Shown here: positions 44,793 to 53,851 of the stretch, one piece after another
Position numbering within the stretch: position 1 is the first letter of the stretch
Layout: each line of letters starts with the position of its first letter
NCBI RefSeq assembly: GCF_030852425.1
Contig: NZ_NSDM01000008.1
Coordinates: 310,001-374,000 of the forward strand
DNA length: 64,000 bases
Direction: 5' to 3'
Origin: Saccharothrix longispora
GTDB taxonomy: Bacteria; Actinomycetota; Actinomycetes; Mycobacteriales; Pseudonocardiaceae
Translations under genes and position numbers: made by a program
Notes under the pieces: model-generated
Databases searched by the model: none
What the model was told of the DNA's origin: nothing
What the model saw: only the letters and a program-made list of their open reading frames with translations

Positions 44793-47700
44793 GTGGCAGG
44801 CAAGGCCCGCGTGCACGAGCTCGCGAAAGAGCTCGGTGTCACGAGTAAAGAACTGCTGACCAAGCTCGCCGACCAGGGCGAGTACGTGAAGTCCGCGTCC
44901 AGCACCGTCGAGGCCCCGGTGGCCCGACGGCTGCGCGACGCCTACGCCAAGAACGACGCGAAGCCGAAGTCGTCCGGCGCCCGCCCGGCGCCGCCGAAGC
45001 CGCAGGCCCCCGCGTCGTCCGGTGACGCCCCGCGCCCCGGCGCGCCCGCCGGCAAGCCCGGCCCGCGCCCGGTGCCCGGTCCCAAGCCGATGGCCCCGAA
45101 GCCGCCGGCCCCGGCTCCCGCGGCCCCGGCTCCCGCGGCCCCGGCTCCCGCGGCCCAGGCCCCGGCCCCGGCGCAGCAGCCGAAGGCCCCCGCGGCCCCG
45201 GCCCCGGCGCAGCAGCCCAAGGCCCCCGCGGCCCAGGCGCCCGCTGCCGCGGCGCCGACCCCGGCTCCGGCCCAGCAGCAACAGCAGCAGGCCTCCCGGC
45301 CCGCGGGTCCGCGTCCCGGCCCGCGCCCGGCGCCGCAGCAGCAGCAGCCCGCCGCGGCGCAGAACCCCCCGTCCGTGGTCCCGCCGCGCCCGCAGGCCCC
45401 CAAGCCCGCCGGCCCGCGGTCCCCGCGTCCGGGCAACAACCCGTTCGGTGTCGGCGGTGGCGCTCCCGCGCCGCGTCCGCAGGCCCCGCGCCCGCAGACC
45501 CCCGGTGGCGGTCGCGACGAGCGCCCGTCCGGCCCGAAGCCGGGTGACGCGCGTCCGGCCGGTCCGCGTCCGGGTGGCTCCGGCGGTCCCGGCGGCCCGC
45601 GCCCGAACCCCGGCAACATGCCGCCCAGGCCGAACCCGGGCATGATGCCCGGCCGTCCGGCCCCCCGCCCCGGTGGCGGTGGCGGTGGCGGCGGTCGTCC
45701 CGGCGGCGGACCCGGTGGTGGCGGTCGCGGTCCCGGTGGCGGCGGCGGTCGTCCCGGTGGCGGCGGTGGCGGCGGTGGCTTCCGCGGCGGTCCCGGTGGG
45801 GGCGGCGGCGGTGGCGGTGGCGGCGGTTTCCGTCCCGGTGGCGGCGGTGGCGGTGGCGGTGGCTTCCGCCCCGGCGGCGGCGGTGGCGCCCCGGCCGGTG
45901 GCGGCGGCGGTGGCTTCCGCGGTCGTCCCGGTGGCGGTGGCCCCGGTGGTCGCGGCGGTGCCGCGGGCGCCTTCGGCCGTCCCGGTGGTCCGGCGCGTCG
46001 CGGCCGCAAGTCGAAGCGGCAGAAGCGCCAGGAGTACATGGACAACATGCAGGCGCCGTCGGTCGGCGGCGTCCGCCTGCCCAAGGGCAGCGGCGAGACG
46101 ATCCGCCTGCCCCGCGGCGCCTCGCTGACCGACTTCGCCGACAAGATCAACGCCAACCCGGCCTCGCTGGTGCAGGTGTTGTTCCACCTCGGCGAGATGG
46201 TCACCGCGACGCAGTCCGTGTCCGACGAGATCCTGGAGCTGCTCGGCTCCGAGATGAACTACGTCGTGCAGGTCGTGTCCCCCGAGGAGGAGGACCGCGA
46301 GCTGCTGGAGACGTTCGACATCACCTACGGCGACGACGCCGGTGGCGAGGAGGACCTCCAGATCCGCCCGCCGGTCGTCACCGTCATGGGTCACGTCGAC
46401 CACGGCAAGACGCGGCTGCTCGACACGATCCGCACCGCGAAGGTGGCCGAGGGCGAAGCGGGTGGCATCACCCAGCACATCGGCGCCTACCAGGTGAACA
46501 CGGAGCTGGAGGGCAACGAGCGCCTCATCACCTTCATCGACACCCCGGGTCACGAGGCGTTCACCGCCATGCGTGCGCGTGGTGCGAACTCGACCGACAT
46601 CGCGGTCATCGTGGTGGCGGCCGACGACGGCGTGATGCCGCAGACGGTGGAGGCGATCAACCACGCCCAGGCGGCCGACGCGCCGATCGTGGTCGCGGTC
46701 AACAAGATCGACAAGGAGGGGGCCAACCCCGCCAAGATCCGCCAGCAGCTCACCGAGTACGGGCTGGTCGCCGAGGAGTACGGCGGCGAGACCATGTTCG
46801 TGGACATCTCGGCGAAGCAGGGCATCAACATCGACGGCCTGCTGGAGGCGATCCTGCTGACCGCCGACGCGTCGCTCGACCTGCGCGCCAACCCCGAGAT
46901 GGAGGCGCAGGGCGTCGCCATCGAGGCGCACCTCGACCGCGGTCGCGGTCCGGTCGCCACGGTGCTGGTGCAGCGCGGTTCGCTCCGCGTGGGCGACTCG
47001 ATCGTGGCGGGTGCCGCCTACGGTCGCGTGCGCCGCATGGTCGACGAGCACGGCGAGGACGTCACCGTCGCGACCCCGTCGCGCCCGGTGCAGGTCATCG
47101 GCCTCACCTCGGTGCCCGGCGCCGGCGACACGTTCCTCGTGGTCGAGGAGGACCGGGTGGCCCGGCAGATCGCCGAGCGCCGCCAGGCCCGCAACCGCAA
47201 CGCCATGAACGCGGCCAAGCGGAAGCGCGTCAGCCTGGAGGACCTGGACGCCGCGCTGAAGGAGACCAGCGCCCTCACCCTGATCATCAAGGGCGACAAC
47301 TCCGGTACCGTCGAGGCACTGGAAGACGCGCTCATGAAGATCGAGGTCGGCGACGACGTCGAGCTGCGGGTCATCCACCGCGGCGTCGGTGGCATCACCG
47401 AGGGCGACATCAACCTCGCCGTCGCCGGTTCCGCCATCGTCCTGGGCTTCAACGTCCGGGCCGAGGGCAAGGCGACCGAGCTCGCGAACCGCGAGGGCGT
47501 CGACGTCCGCTACTACACGGTGATCTACCAGGCGATCGACGAGATCGAGCAGGCCCTCAAGGGCATGCTCAAGCCGGAGTACGAAGAGGTCCAGCTGGGC
47601 CGCGCGGAGGTCCGCGAGGTCTTCAAGTCCTCCAAGGTCGGCACGATCGCCGGTTGCCTCGTGCTGTCGGGCGAGATCCGCCGCAACGCGCGGGCCCGCC

Positions 47701-47882
47701 TGCTGCGCGACAACAACGTCGTCCAGGAGAACCTGCCGATCAGCTCGCTGCGGCGGTTCAAGGACGACGCGACCGAGGTCCGCGAGGGCTACGAGTGCGG
47801 TCTGACGCTCGGCAACTACGCCGACCTGAAGATCGGCGACGTCATCGAGACGTTCGAGATGCGCGAGAAGCCGCGCGCCTGA
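44793..47882 (+). CDS. infB: Translation initiation factor IF-2
   Basis: 1029 residues. N-terminal IF2N ([19 protein letters not shown]); then Ala/Pro/Gln-rich repeats (~98-200) and a Gly/Arg-rich block (~290-405) consisting of [15 protein letters not shown] runs; then a second IF2N segment, the GTPase (GHVDHGKT near 532, [12 protein letters not shown]), and domains II-IV. The disordered N-terminal half is long even for actinobacteria. GTG start, ribosome site GAGGAG. Binds fMet-tRNA and GTP on the 30S subunit. Terminator follows. Confidence 0.97.
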   Translation: MAGKARVHELAKELGVTSKELLTKLADQGEYVKSASSTVEAPVARRLRDAYAKNDAKPKSSGARPAPPKPQAPASSGDAPRPGAPAGKPGPRPVPGPKPMAPKPPAPAPAAPAPAAPAPAAQAPAPAQQPKAPAAPAPAQQPKAPAAQAPAAAAPTPAPAQQQQQQASRPAGPRPGPRPAPQQQQPAAAQNPPSVVPPRPQAPKPAGPRSPRPGNNPFGVGGGAPAPRPQAPRPQTPGGGRDERPSGPKPGDARPAGPRPGGSGGPGGPRPNPGNMPPRPNPGMMPGRPAPRPGGGGGGGGRPGGGPGGGGRGPGGGGGRPGGGGGGGGFRGGPGGGGGGGGGGGFRPGGGGGGGGGFRPGGGGGAPAGGGGGGFRGRPGGGGPGGRGGAAGAFGRPGGPARRGRKSKRQKRQEYMDNMQAPSVGGVRLPKGSGETIRLPRGASLTDFADKINANPASLVQVLFHLGEMVTATQSVSDEILELLGSEMNYVVQVVSPEEEDRELLETFDITYGDDAGGEEDLQIRPPVVTVMGHVDHGKTRLLDTIRTAKVAEGEAGGITQHIGAYQVNTELEGNERLITFIDTPGHEAFTAMRARGANSTDIAVIVVAADDGVMPQTVEAINHAQAADAPIVVAVNKIDKEGANPAKIRQQLTEYGLVAEEYGGETMFVDISAKQGINIDGLLEAILLTADASLDLRANPEMEAQGVAIEAHLDRGRGPVATVLVQRGSLRVGDSIVAGAAYGRVRRMVDEHGEDVTVATPSRPVQVIGLTSVPGAGDTFLVVEEDRVARQIAERRQARNRNAMNAAKRKRVSLEDLDAALKETSALTLIIKGDNSGTVEALEDALMKIEVGDDVELRVIHRGVGGITEGDINLAVAGSAIVLGFNVRAEGKATELANREGVDVRYYTVIYQAIDEIEQALKGMLKPEYEEVQLGRAEVREVFKSSKVGTIAGCLVLSGEIRRNARARLLRDNNVVQENLPISSLRRFKDDATEVREGYECGLTLGNYADLKIGDVIETFEMREKPRA
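45085..45990 (+). repeat. Low-complexity repeats inside infB
   Basis: Short tandem repeats of CCGGCTCCCGCGG (AP-rich), CAGCAG runs, and long GGTGGCGGC stretches coding glycine. In-frame, so length can vary between strains without breaking the gene. Confidence 0.8.
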
Positions 47883-47896
47883 TCGTCTTCCGACAC

Positions 47897-47930
47897 GGTG
47901 CGGGGCCGTCCCACGGGGCGGCCCCGCACC
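47897..47930 (+). terminator. Terminator after infB
   Basis: 12-bp perfect stem GGTGCGGGGCCG / CGGCCCCGCACC with a 10-nt loop, 15 bp after the stop. Confidence 0.85.
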
Positions 47931-47956
47931 CTTGGAAACCCACGTGGTGATGAACC

Positions 47957-48253
47957 CTGTTCGTCGGTGCTCTTGAGCTGGACGTGCTGCTCGGCGACGT
48001 CCACTCGTTGAAGCAGAAGCGGTCCGCGGTGAAGCCCGTCGTGGCCGAGCTGAGGCGCAGGTTCGAGGTGTCCGCCGCCGAGGCGGGCCACCAGGACCTG
48101 CACCGCCGGGCGTTGATCGGAGTGGCGGTGGTCGCCGCCGACGCCCAGCATGTCAGGGAAGTCCTGGACGCCTGCGAGAGGCTCGTCGCCGGGCGACCCG
48201 AACTGGAACTGCTCTCCGCCCGCCACAGGCTGGTCGGGCCGGAGGACGACTGA
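47957..48253 (+). CDS. DUF503 (YlxP-like) protein, apparent CTG start
   Basis: 98 residues from a CTG at 47957. Family proteins begin MFVGALELD; here the frame reads (CTG)FVGALELDVLLGDVHSLKQK, after an in-frame TGA two codons upstream. No ATG, GTG or TTG exists before GTG 47984, which would delete the first conserved beta strand. GGTGAT 5 nt upstream is a modest ribosome site. The YlxP family is small, often located between infB and rbfA, and may act on ribosomes. Function not established. Confidence 0.8.
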   Translation: MFVGALELDVLLGDVHSLKQKRSAVKPVVAELRRRFEVSAAEAGHQDLHRRALIGVAVVAADAQHVREVLDACERLVAGRPELELLSARHRLVGPEDD

Positions 48254-48295
48254 ACACGTCGCCACGCGGCGACAACCGATAAGGAGGGGAGCGCC

Positions 48296-48745
48296 GTGGC
48301 CGACCAGGCACGGGCTCGCAAGCTGGCCAAGCGGATCTCGCAGATCGTGGCCTCCGCGCTGGAGCACGAGGTGAAGGACCCGCGGCTGGCCCGCGTGACC
48401 ATCACCGACACCCGCGTTACGGGCGACCTGCACGACGCGACGGTGTACTACACCGTGCTGGGCGAGAAGCTGGACGCCGAGCCGGACCTCGTGGGCGCGG
48501 CGGCGGCGCTGGAGAGCGCCAAGGGCGTGCTGCGCACCATGGTCGGCCAGCAGACCGGCGTGCGGTTCACCCCGACGCTCACGTTCGTCACCGACACCGT
48601 GCCCGACGAGGCGCGGCGGATGGACGAGCTGCTGGCCAGGGCGCGCGAGGCGGACGCCGAGGTGGCCCGCATCGCGTCCGGCGCGGAGCCCGCCGGCGAG
48701 CCCGACCCGTACAAGCCGCCGCGGGAGACCGAGGACGGCGAGTAG
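48296..48745 (+). CDS. rbfA: Ribosome-binding factor A
   Basis: 149 residues, KH-type fold: [58 protein letters not shown]. Cold-adaptation and 16S processing factor. GTG start with AAGGAGGGG. The C-terminal ~25 residues are acidic and specific to actinobacteria. Confidence 0.95.
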   Translation: MADQARARKLAKRISQIVASALEHEVKDPRLARVTITDTRVTGDLHDATVYYTVLGEKLDAEPDLVGAAAALESAKGVLRTMVGQQTGVRFTPTLTFVTDTVPDEARRMDELLARAREADAEVARIASGAEPAGEPDPYKPPRETEDGE

Positions 48746-48781
48746 GGATGCGACCGACGCGGGCCGACTAGCGTTCCGGTC

Positions 48782-49756
48782 GTGCACAACGACCTCACCG
48801 CCGCGGCCCGCGTCCTGTCCACCGCCACCGACGTCACGTTGCTGGCCCACGTCAACCCCGACGCGGACGCGCTGGGCAGCGCCCTGGCGCTCGGCCTGGC
48901 CCTGCACCGCCGCGGCGTGACCGCGCGGGTGTCGTTCGGGGCGCCCGACGAGGTGCCGGAGACGCTGCGCGACCTGGACGTCGCCGGTCTGCTCGTGCCC
49001 GCCTCCGAGGTGCCCGCCGCGCCGCCCGTGCTCGTCGCCCTGGACACCGGCAGCGTCGGCCGGCTCGGGCCGCTCGGCGACCGGGTGGACACCGCCGGTG
49101 TGGTCGTCGTGCTCGACCACCACGTGTCCAACCCCCGCTTCGGGCACGTCAACGTGGTGGACGACCGCGCCGAGGCCACCGCGATCGTGGTGCTGCGGCT
49201 GCTCGACGAACTGGGCGTGGAGCTGGACGAGCCGGTGGCCCGCTGCATCTACGCGGGCCTGGTCACGGACACGCGGTCGTTCCGGCACGCGTCGGCGTCC
49301 ACGCACGAGGTCGCGGCCCGCCTGCTCGCCGCGGGCGTCGACGCCGAGGCCGTCGCCCGGCCGCTGATGGACTCCCACCCGTTCGGCTACCTGGGGATGC
49401 TGTCGACCGTGCTGCGCGGCGCGCGGCTGGAACCGGACGCGGCGGCCGGGCTGGGGTTCGTGCACGCCGTCGTGACGCTGGAGGACGCCGCGGGGCTGCG
49501 TCCCGAGGAGGTGGAGAGCGTGGTCGACCTGGTGCGCACCACGTCCGAGGCGGAGGTGGCGGCGGTGCTGAAGGAGTTGCGGCCCGCCACGTGGTCGGTG
49601 TCGCTGCGCGCGGTGAGCCGGGTCGACGTCCGCGAGGTGGCGCAGCTGCTCGGCGGCGGCGGTCACCGCCTCGCCGCGGGCTTCACCGCGACCGGCACGG
49701 CCGACGCGGTGCTCCGGCGGCTGCGGGAGGCGCTGGCCGAGGTGGCCGGACGATGA
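48782..49756 (+). CDS. nrnA: DHH/DHHA1 phosphoesterase (NrnA-like oligoribonuclease/pAp phosphatase)
   Basis: 324 residues. DHH motifs: HVNPDADALGSALAL, VLDHHVSNPRFG, and YAGLVTDTRSF; the C-terminal DHHA1 has GGGGHRLAAGF. Degrades nanoRNA, pAp and linear cyclic-dinucleotide products by family. TAGCGT 7 bp before the GTG: leaderless. The stop overlaps the ATG of the MATE gene by 4 bp. Confidence 0.93.
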   Translation: MHNDLTAAARVLSTATDVTLLAHVNPDADALGSALALGLALHRRGVTARVSFGAPDEVPETLRDLDVAGLLVPASEVPAAPPVLVALDTGSVGRLGPLGDRVDTAGVVVVLDHHVSNPRFGHVNVVDDRAEATAIVVLRLLDELGVELDEPVARCIYAGLVTDTRSFRHASASTHEVAARLLAAGVDAEAVARPLMDSHPFGYLGMLSTVLRGARLEPDAAAGLGFVHAVVTLEDAAGLRPEEVESVVDLVRTTSEAEVAAVLKELRPATWSVSLRAVSRVDVREVAQLLGGGGHRLAAGFTATGTADAVLRRLREALAEVAGR

Positions 49757-51069
49757 GCCCCGACCCCCTCGACGCCGATCGGGTGCCCGCGCGCCGCGTG
49801 ATCGGCCTGGCCGCGCCGGCGCTGGTCGTCCTGGCCGCCGAACCCCTCTACGTCCTGGTGGACACGGCCGTGGTCGGCCACCTGGGCGCGCTGCCCCTCG
49901 CCGGCCTGGCCCTGGGCGGCGTCCTGTTCACGCAGGTCGCCACCCAGCTCACCTTCCTCTCCTACGGCACCACGGCCCGCGCCGCACGCCTGTTCGGCGC
50001 GGGCCGCCGGGTCGGGGCGGTCGAGGAGGGCGTGCAGGCGACGTGGCTCGCGCTCGCCGTCGGCGCGTTCGTGATCGCCCTCGGCCAACTCCTGGCCGCT
50101 CCCGCCGCGCGCCTGCTCGCGGGTCCGGGCGAGGTCGCCGACAACGCCGTCGGCTGGCTCCGCATCGCCCTGTTCGGCGCGCCGTTCGTACTGGTCACCA
50201 TGGCCGGCAACGGGTGGATGCGCGGCGTGCAGGACACCCGCCGCCCGCTGCGCTACGTGCTCGTGGGCAACGGCATCTCGGCCGTGCTGTGCCCGCTCTT
50301 CGTGCACGTCGCCGGCTGGGGCCTGGAGGGCTCGGCCGTCGCGAACGTCATCGCGCAGGTCCTCTCCGCCGGCCTGTTCGGCCGGGCGCTGCGCGCGGAG
50401 CACGTCGACCTGCGACCCGACCCGCGCCGGATGCGCGCCCAGCTCGGCCTCGGCCGCGACCTGGTGCTGCGCAGCCTGGCGTTCCAGGCGTGCTTCCTGT
50501 CCGCCGCGTCCGTCGCCGCCCGCACGTCCGTCGCCGCCGTCGGCGCGCACCAGGTCGTGCTCCAGCTGTGGACGTTCCTGGCGCTCGTGCTCGACTCCCT
50601 CGCCATCGCCGCGCAGTCCATCGTCGGCGCGGCGCTGGGCGCCGGGCGCCGCGACCGGGCCCGGCGGTTCGCCCGGCAGGTCACCGGCTACGGACTGGTG
50701 TTCGGCGTGTTCCTGGGGGTCGTGTTCGCGGCGCTGTCCGGTCCGCTGCCGCTGCTGTTCACCACCGACCGGCTCGTGCTCGACGAGATCCCGCACGCCT
50801 GGTGGTTCTTCGTGGGCCTGCAACCCGTCGCCGGGGTGGTGTTCGCCCTCGACGGCGTGCTGCTCGGCGCGGGCGACGCCGGGTTCCTGCGCACCGCCAC
50901 CCTGGCCTCCGCGGCGCTGGGCTTCCTGCCGCTGGTGTGGGCGTCGCACGTGTTCGGCTGGGGCCTGGTCGGGATCTGGACGGGCCTGACGGCGTTCATG
51001 GTCCTGCGGCTGGTGGCGGTGCTGGCGCGGACCCGTTCCGGCAGGTGGGCGAGGGTCGGCGTGACCTGA
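49753..51069 (+). CDS. dinF: MATE-family efflux transporter (DinF-like)
   Basis: 438 residues, twelve hydrophobic segments; LAAPALVVLAAEPLYVLVDT at helix 1 and YVLVGNGISAVLCPLFVHVA are typical of the DinF branch. Exports drugs or protects against oxidants by family; substrate unknown. Translationally coupled to the DHH phosphoesterase gene by ATGA overlap, as in mycobacteria to my recollection. Confidence 0.92.
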   Translation: MSPDPLDADRVPARRVIGLAAPALVVLAAEPLYVLVDTAVVGHLGALPLAGLALGGVLFTQVATQLTFLSYGTTARAARLFGAGRRVGAVEEGVQATWLALAVGAFVIALGQLLAAPAARLLAGPGEVADNAVGWLRIALFGAPFVLVTMAGNGWMRGVQDTRRPLRYVLVGNGISAVLCPLFVHVAGWGLEGSAVANVIAQVLSAGLFGRALRAEHVDLRPDPRRMRAQLGLGRDLVLRSLAFQACFLSAASVAARTSVAAVGAHQVVLQLWTFLALVLDSLAIAAQSIVGAALGAGRRDRARRFARQVTGYGLVFGVFLGVVFAALSGPLPLLFTTDRLVLDEIPHAWWFFVGLQPVAGVVFALDGVLLGAGDAGFLRTATLASAALGFLPLVWASHVFGWGLVGIWTGLTAFMVLRLVAVLARTRSGRWARVGVT

Positions 51070-51094
51070 CCGGCGTGTGGCGAGGCGCACGTCC

Positions 51095-51121
51095 GGGAAT
51101 CGTTAACACAGGACAAGTGTT
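51095..51121 (+). promoter_or_regulatory. SigR/SigH-type promoter of the MFS gene
   Basis: GGGAAT, 18 nt, GTT, an exact match to the Streptomyces SigR consensus. The transcript would start near 51,128 with a ~40-nt leader that includes ACGAGGAG before the TTG. Confidence 0.75.
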
Positions 51122-51166
51122 TCTCGATACCGGGAGTGCCGCCGCACGGTCCACGAGGAGTTCCCC

Positions 51167-52486
51167 TTGCCGGTCGATCGAGCCACGAAGCGCGGCTGGC
51201 TGATCTGGTCAACCGCCGTCGCCGTCTACGTCGCCGCCCTGTTCCACCGGAACTCGCTCGGCGTCGCCAGCCTGGAGGCGTCCGAGCGGTTCGGCGTCGG
51301 CCCCGCCGCGCTCAGCACGTTCACCGTGCTCCAGATCGGGCTGTACGCGCTGATGCAGGTCCCCACGGGCCTGCTCGTCGACCGCTTCGGCCCGCGCCGC
51401 GTCCTCGTCGCCGCCGCGCTGCTCATGGGCGCCGGCCAGGTCCTGTTCGCGCTGGCCTCCTCCTACCAGGTCGGCCTCGCCGCCCGCGCCGTCCTCGGCA
51501 TCGGCGACGCCATGACGTGGGTGAGCGTGCTGCGGCTCGCCGCCGCGCACTTCCCGCCCCGCCGGTTCACCGTCGTGATGACGCTGTCCGCGGCCCTCGG
51601 CGGCGCCGGCAACCTCGTCGCCACCGTCCCGCTGACCCTGCTGCTGGGCAACGCCGGCTGGACCGCCACGTTCCTCATCGCCGGCGCCGCCACCGCCGCC
51701 TACTCCGCGGTCGTGGCGTGGCGGGTGCGCGAGGTCCCCGACGGCGTGCCGCCACCCGTCGCCGAGCCGGTGCCGCTGCGCGCGCTCGGCCCGCGCGTCG
51801 CCGCCGCGTGGCGCGTGCCCGGCACCCGCCTGGGCTTCTGGGTCCACTTCACGTCGATGTCCACCCCGGCGCTGCTCGCCCTGCTGTGGGGCTTCCCGTA
51901 CCTGGTCGAGGGGCAGGGCCTGTCCCGGCCCGCCGCGTCCGCCGTGCTCAGCACCCTCGTCGTGATCGCCGTCGTGGCCGGTCCCGTGATGGGCGCGGTC
52001 ATCGCCGGCCGCCCCGGCTGGCGCATGCCGATCGTCGGGGGCTACCTCGGCGTGGCGGTGGTGTGCTGGGCCCTGCTGCTCGGCTGGCCGGGCGGCGTGC
52101 TGCCCACCCCCGTGCTGTACGCCGTGTTCGCCCTCCTCGCGATCGGCAACCCGGTGTCCGGCGTCGCCTTCGCCCTCGTCCGCGACTACAACCCGCTGCA
52201 CCGGGTGAGCACCGCGACCGGCGTGGCCAACGTCGGCGGGTTCGGCGCGATCACCTTCACCGCGCTCGTCGTGGGCGTGCTGCTCGACGTCGCCGAACCG
52301 CTGGCCGCCCCCGACGCCTACCGGGTCGCGTTCCTGTCCGTGGTGGCCGTGCTGCTGGTCGGGGTGTGGCGCACGGTCGTGTGGTGGCGGCGCGCCAGGG
52401 CCGCCGTGTTCGCCGCGCTCGACCGGGGGGAGACCGTGCCGGTACCGGTGCGCCGCCGTCGCTGGGACGCCCTGGCCGACGCCTAA
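51167..52486 (+). CDS. MFS transporter
   Basis: 439 residues, twelve membrane segments, with MFS signature GLLVDRFGPRRVLVAAALLMG after helix 2. TTG start with ACGAGGAG eight nt upstream. Its own SigR-type promoter suggests induction by disulfide or electrophile stress and hence a possible role in exporting a thiol-reactive compound or mycothiol conjugate; this is inference. Inserted between dinF and truB. Substrate unknown. Confidence 0.88.
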   Translation: MPVDRATKRGWLIWSTAVAVYVAALFHRNSLGVASLEASERFGVGPAALSTFTVLQIGLYALMQVPTGLLVDRFGPRRVLVAAALLMGAGQVLFALASSYQVGLAARAVLGIGDAMTWVSVLRLAAAHFPPRRFTVVMTLSAALGGAGNLVATVPLTLLLGNAGWTATFLIAGAATAAYSAVVAWRVREVPDGVPPPVAEPVPLRALGPRVAAAWRVPGTRLGFWVHFTSMSTPALLALLWGFPYLVEGQGLSRPAASAVLSTLVVIAVVAGPVMGAVIAGRPGWRMPIVGGYLGVAVVCWALLLGWPGGVLPTPVLYAVFALLAIGNPVSGVAFALVRDYNPLHRVSTATGVANVGGFGAITFTALVVGVLLDVAEPLAAPDAYRVAFLSVVAVLLVGVWRTVVWWRRARAAVFAALDRGETVPVPVRRRRWDALADA

Positions 52487-52489
52487 GAT
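52484..52489 (+). promoter_or_regulatory. -10 element of leaderless truB
   Basis: TAAGAT with 8 bp to the GTG at 52498; it overlaps the stop codon (TAA) of the MFS gene. Confidence 0.55.
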
Positions 52490-52497
52490 CTCCCCTC

Positions 52498-53406
52498 GTG
52501 CCCGCACCCAGCCGCCCTTCCCGTCCCCCCGTAGCGCCCGGCCTGGTCGTCGTCGACAAGCCGGACGGCATGACCTCCCACGACGTGGTCGCCAAGGTCC
52601 GCCGCATCCTCGGCACCCGCAAGGTCGGCCACGCGGGCACGCTCGACCCGATGGCGACCGGCGTGCTCGTGCTCGGCATCGAGCGGGCCACGAAGCTCCT
52701 CGGCCACCTCGCGCTGGACAGCAAGGCGTACCTGTCGACGATCCGCCTGGGCGCGTCGACCACGACCGACGACGCCGAGGGCGAGGTCGTGTCGAGCGCG
52801 GACGCCTCGGCGGTGCCCGAGGACGCGATCCGCGCGGGCGTCGAATCCCTGACCGGCGCGATCCAGCAGGTGCCGAGCGCGGTGAGCGCCGTGAAGATCG
52901 ACGGCAAGCGCGCCTACGCGCGGGTGCGCGACGGCGAGGTCGTCGACATCCCGGCGCGCCCGGTCACCGTGCACCGCTTCGACGTCCTGTCGATCCGCCG
53001 CGAGGGCGCGACCACCGAGCTGGACGTGATGGTCGAGTGCTCGTCCGGCACGTACGTCCGGGCCCTGGCCCGCGACCTCGGCGCCGCCCTGGGCGTGGGC
53101 GGCCACCTGGCCAACCTCCGCCGCACCAGGGTCGGACCGTTCGACCTGCGCGTCGCCAGGACACTCCAGCAGCTGGAGGACGCGCCGGGCCTGTCCCTGG
53201 ACCTCGACGCGGCCGTCGCCACCGCCTTCCCGCGCCGCGAGATCGCGCCGCGCGAGGCCGTGGCCCTGTCCCACGGCCAACGCCTCCCGGCGGGTGGGCT
53301 GGAGGGCACCTACGGCGTGTTCGGCCCGGACGGCCACGTCGTGGCCCTGGCCAAGGACGAGGGTGCCGTCACCAGGTCCCTGGTGGTGCTCACGCCGGCG
53401 GGTTGA
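52498..53406 (+). CDS. truB: tRNA pseudouridine-55 synthase
   Basis: 302 residues. VVDKPDGMTSHDVVAKVRRI, catalytic Asp in HAGTLDPMATGVL, QVPSAVSAVKIDGKRAY, SGTYVRALARDLG, and a C-terminal PUA-like domain from ~225. Leaderless GTG start after TAAGAT. Confidence 0.96.
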   Translation: MPAPSRPSRPPVAPGLVVVDKPDGMTSHDVVAKVRRILGTRKVGHAGTLDPMATGVLVLGIERATKLLGHLALDSKAYLSTIRLGASTTTDDAEGEVVSSADASAVPEDAIRAGVESLTGAIQQVPSAVSAVKIDGKRAYARVRDGEVVDIPARPVTVHRFDVLSIRREGATTELDVMVECSSGTYVRALARDLGAALGVGGHLANLRRTRVGPFDLRVARTLQQLEDAPGLSLDLDAAVATAFPRREIAPREAVALSHGQRLPAGGLEGTYGVFGPDGHVVALAKDEGAVTRSLVVLTPAG

Positions 53407-53454
53407 CCGCCGATCCCCGGTCACACCGCGGCCGCGTGGGCCTACCGTGGACGC

Positions 53455-53823
53455 ATGGCGAGATGGGTGTTGCCCGCGGCGGCGGGGGTGGTCGCCTCGG
53501 CGACCGGTGTGGCGGTCAACATGGCCACGGACGCGGCTGGCGACCCGTGGGCGTGGGCGGCGGTCGTGCTGCTCACCCTGCTGGGCGTCGCGCTCACCGT
53601 GCGGATGCAGCGGCCCGCCGAGCCGCAGCCCGCACCCCGGCCCTCCCCGCCGGGGCCGTCCGTCCACAACTCGGTCACCGGCACGGTGCACGGCGGCGTC
53701 GTGCAGGCCGGGAACGTGGGCTCGGTCACCATCGACTCGTCGACGGCGGTCACCCAGCACGCGGTCGCGCGCGACGGCGGCACGGTCTACCAGGCCGGAC
53801 GGGACGTCAACCCCAACCGCTGA
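53455..53823 (+). CDS. Small membrane protein with two RHIM-like G-x-V-x-Q-A-G motifs
   Basis: 122 residues. Two hydrophobic segments (~5-25 and ~33-50), a Pro-rich linker (51-69), then a Gly/Val/Ser tail with HGGVVQAGNV (79-88) and GGTVYQAGRDV (108-118). The G-x-V-x-Q-A-G core resembles actinobacterial amyloid-signalling motifs related to RHIM; whether it forms fibres is untested. TACCGT is 6 bp before the ATG, so leaderless. It sits between truB and ribF with no effector gene beside it. It may instead be a structural surface tail. Confidence 0.75.
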   Translation: MARWVLPAAAGVVASATGVAVNMATDAAGDPWAWAAVVLLTLLGVALTVRMQRPAEPQPAPRPSPPGPSVHNSVTGTVHGGVVQAGNVGSVTIDSSTAVTQHAVARDGGTVYQAGRDVNPNR

Positions 53824-53839
53824 CCGCGACCCGGCCCCG

Positions 53840-53845
53840 TAGGCT
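53840..53845 (+). promoter_or_regulatory. -10 element of leaderless ribF
   Basis: TAGGCT with 6 bp to the GTG at 53852. I see no FMN riboswitch. Confidence 0.55.
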
Positions 53846-53851
53846 TGCCGC

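Noticed and set aside
45660-45990. Regular GGTGGCGGC repeats that resemble a CRISPR-like or satellite array
   Set aside because: The repeats code for glycine in frame within infB and have no unique spacers.
44778-47378. An 866-codon minus-strand frame over infB
   Set aside because: Antisense of IF-2; no motif and biased repeats that mirror the Gly-rich block.
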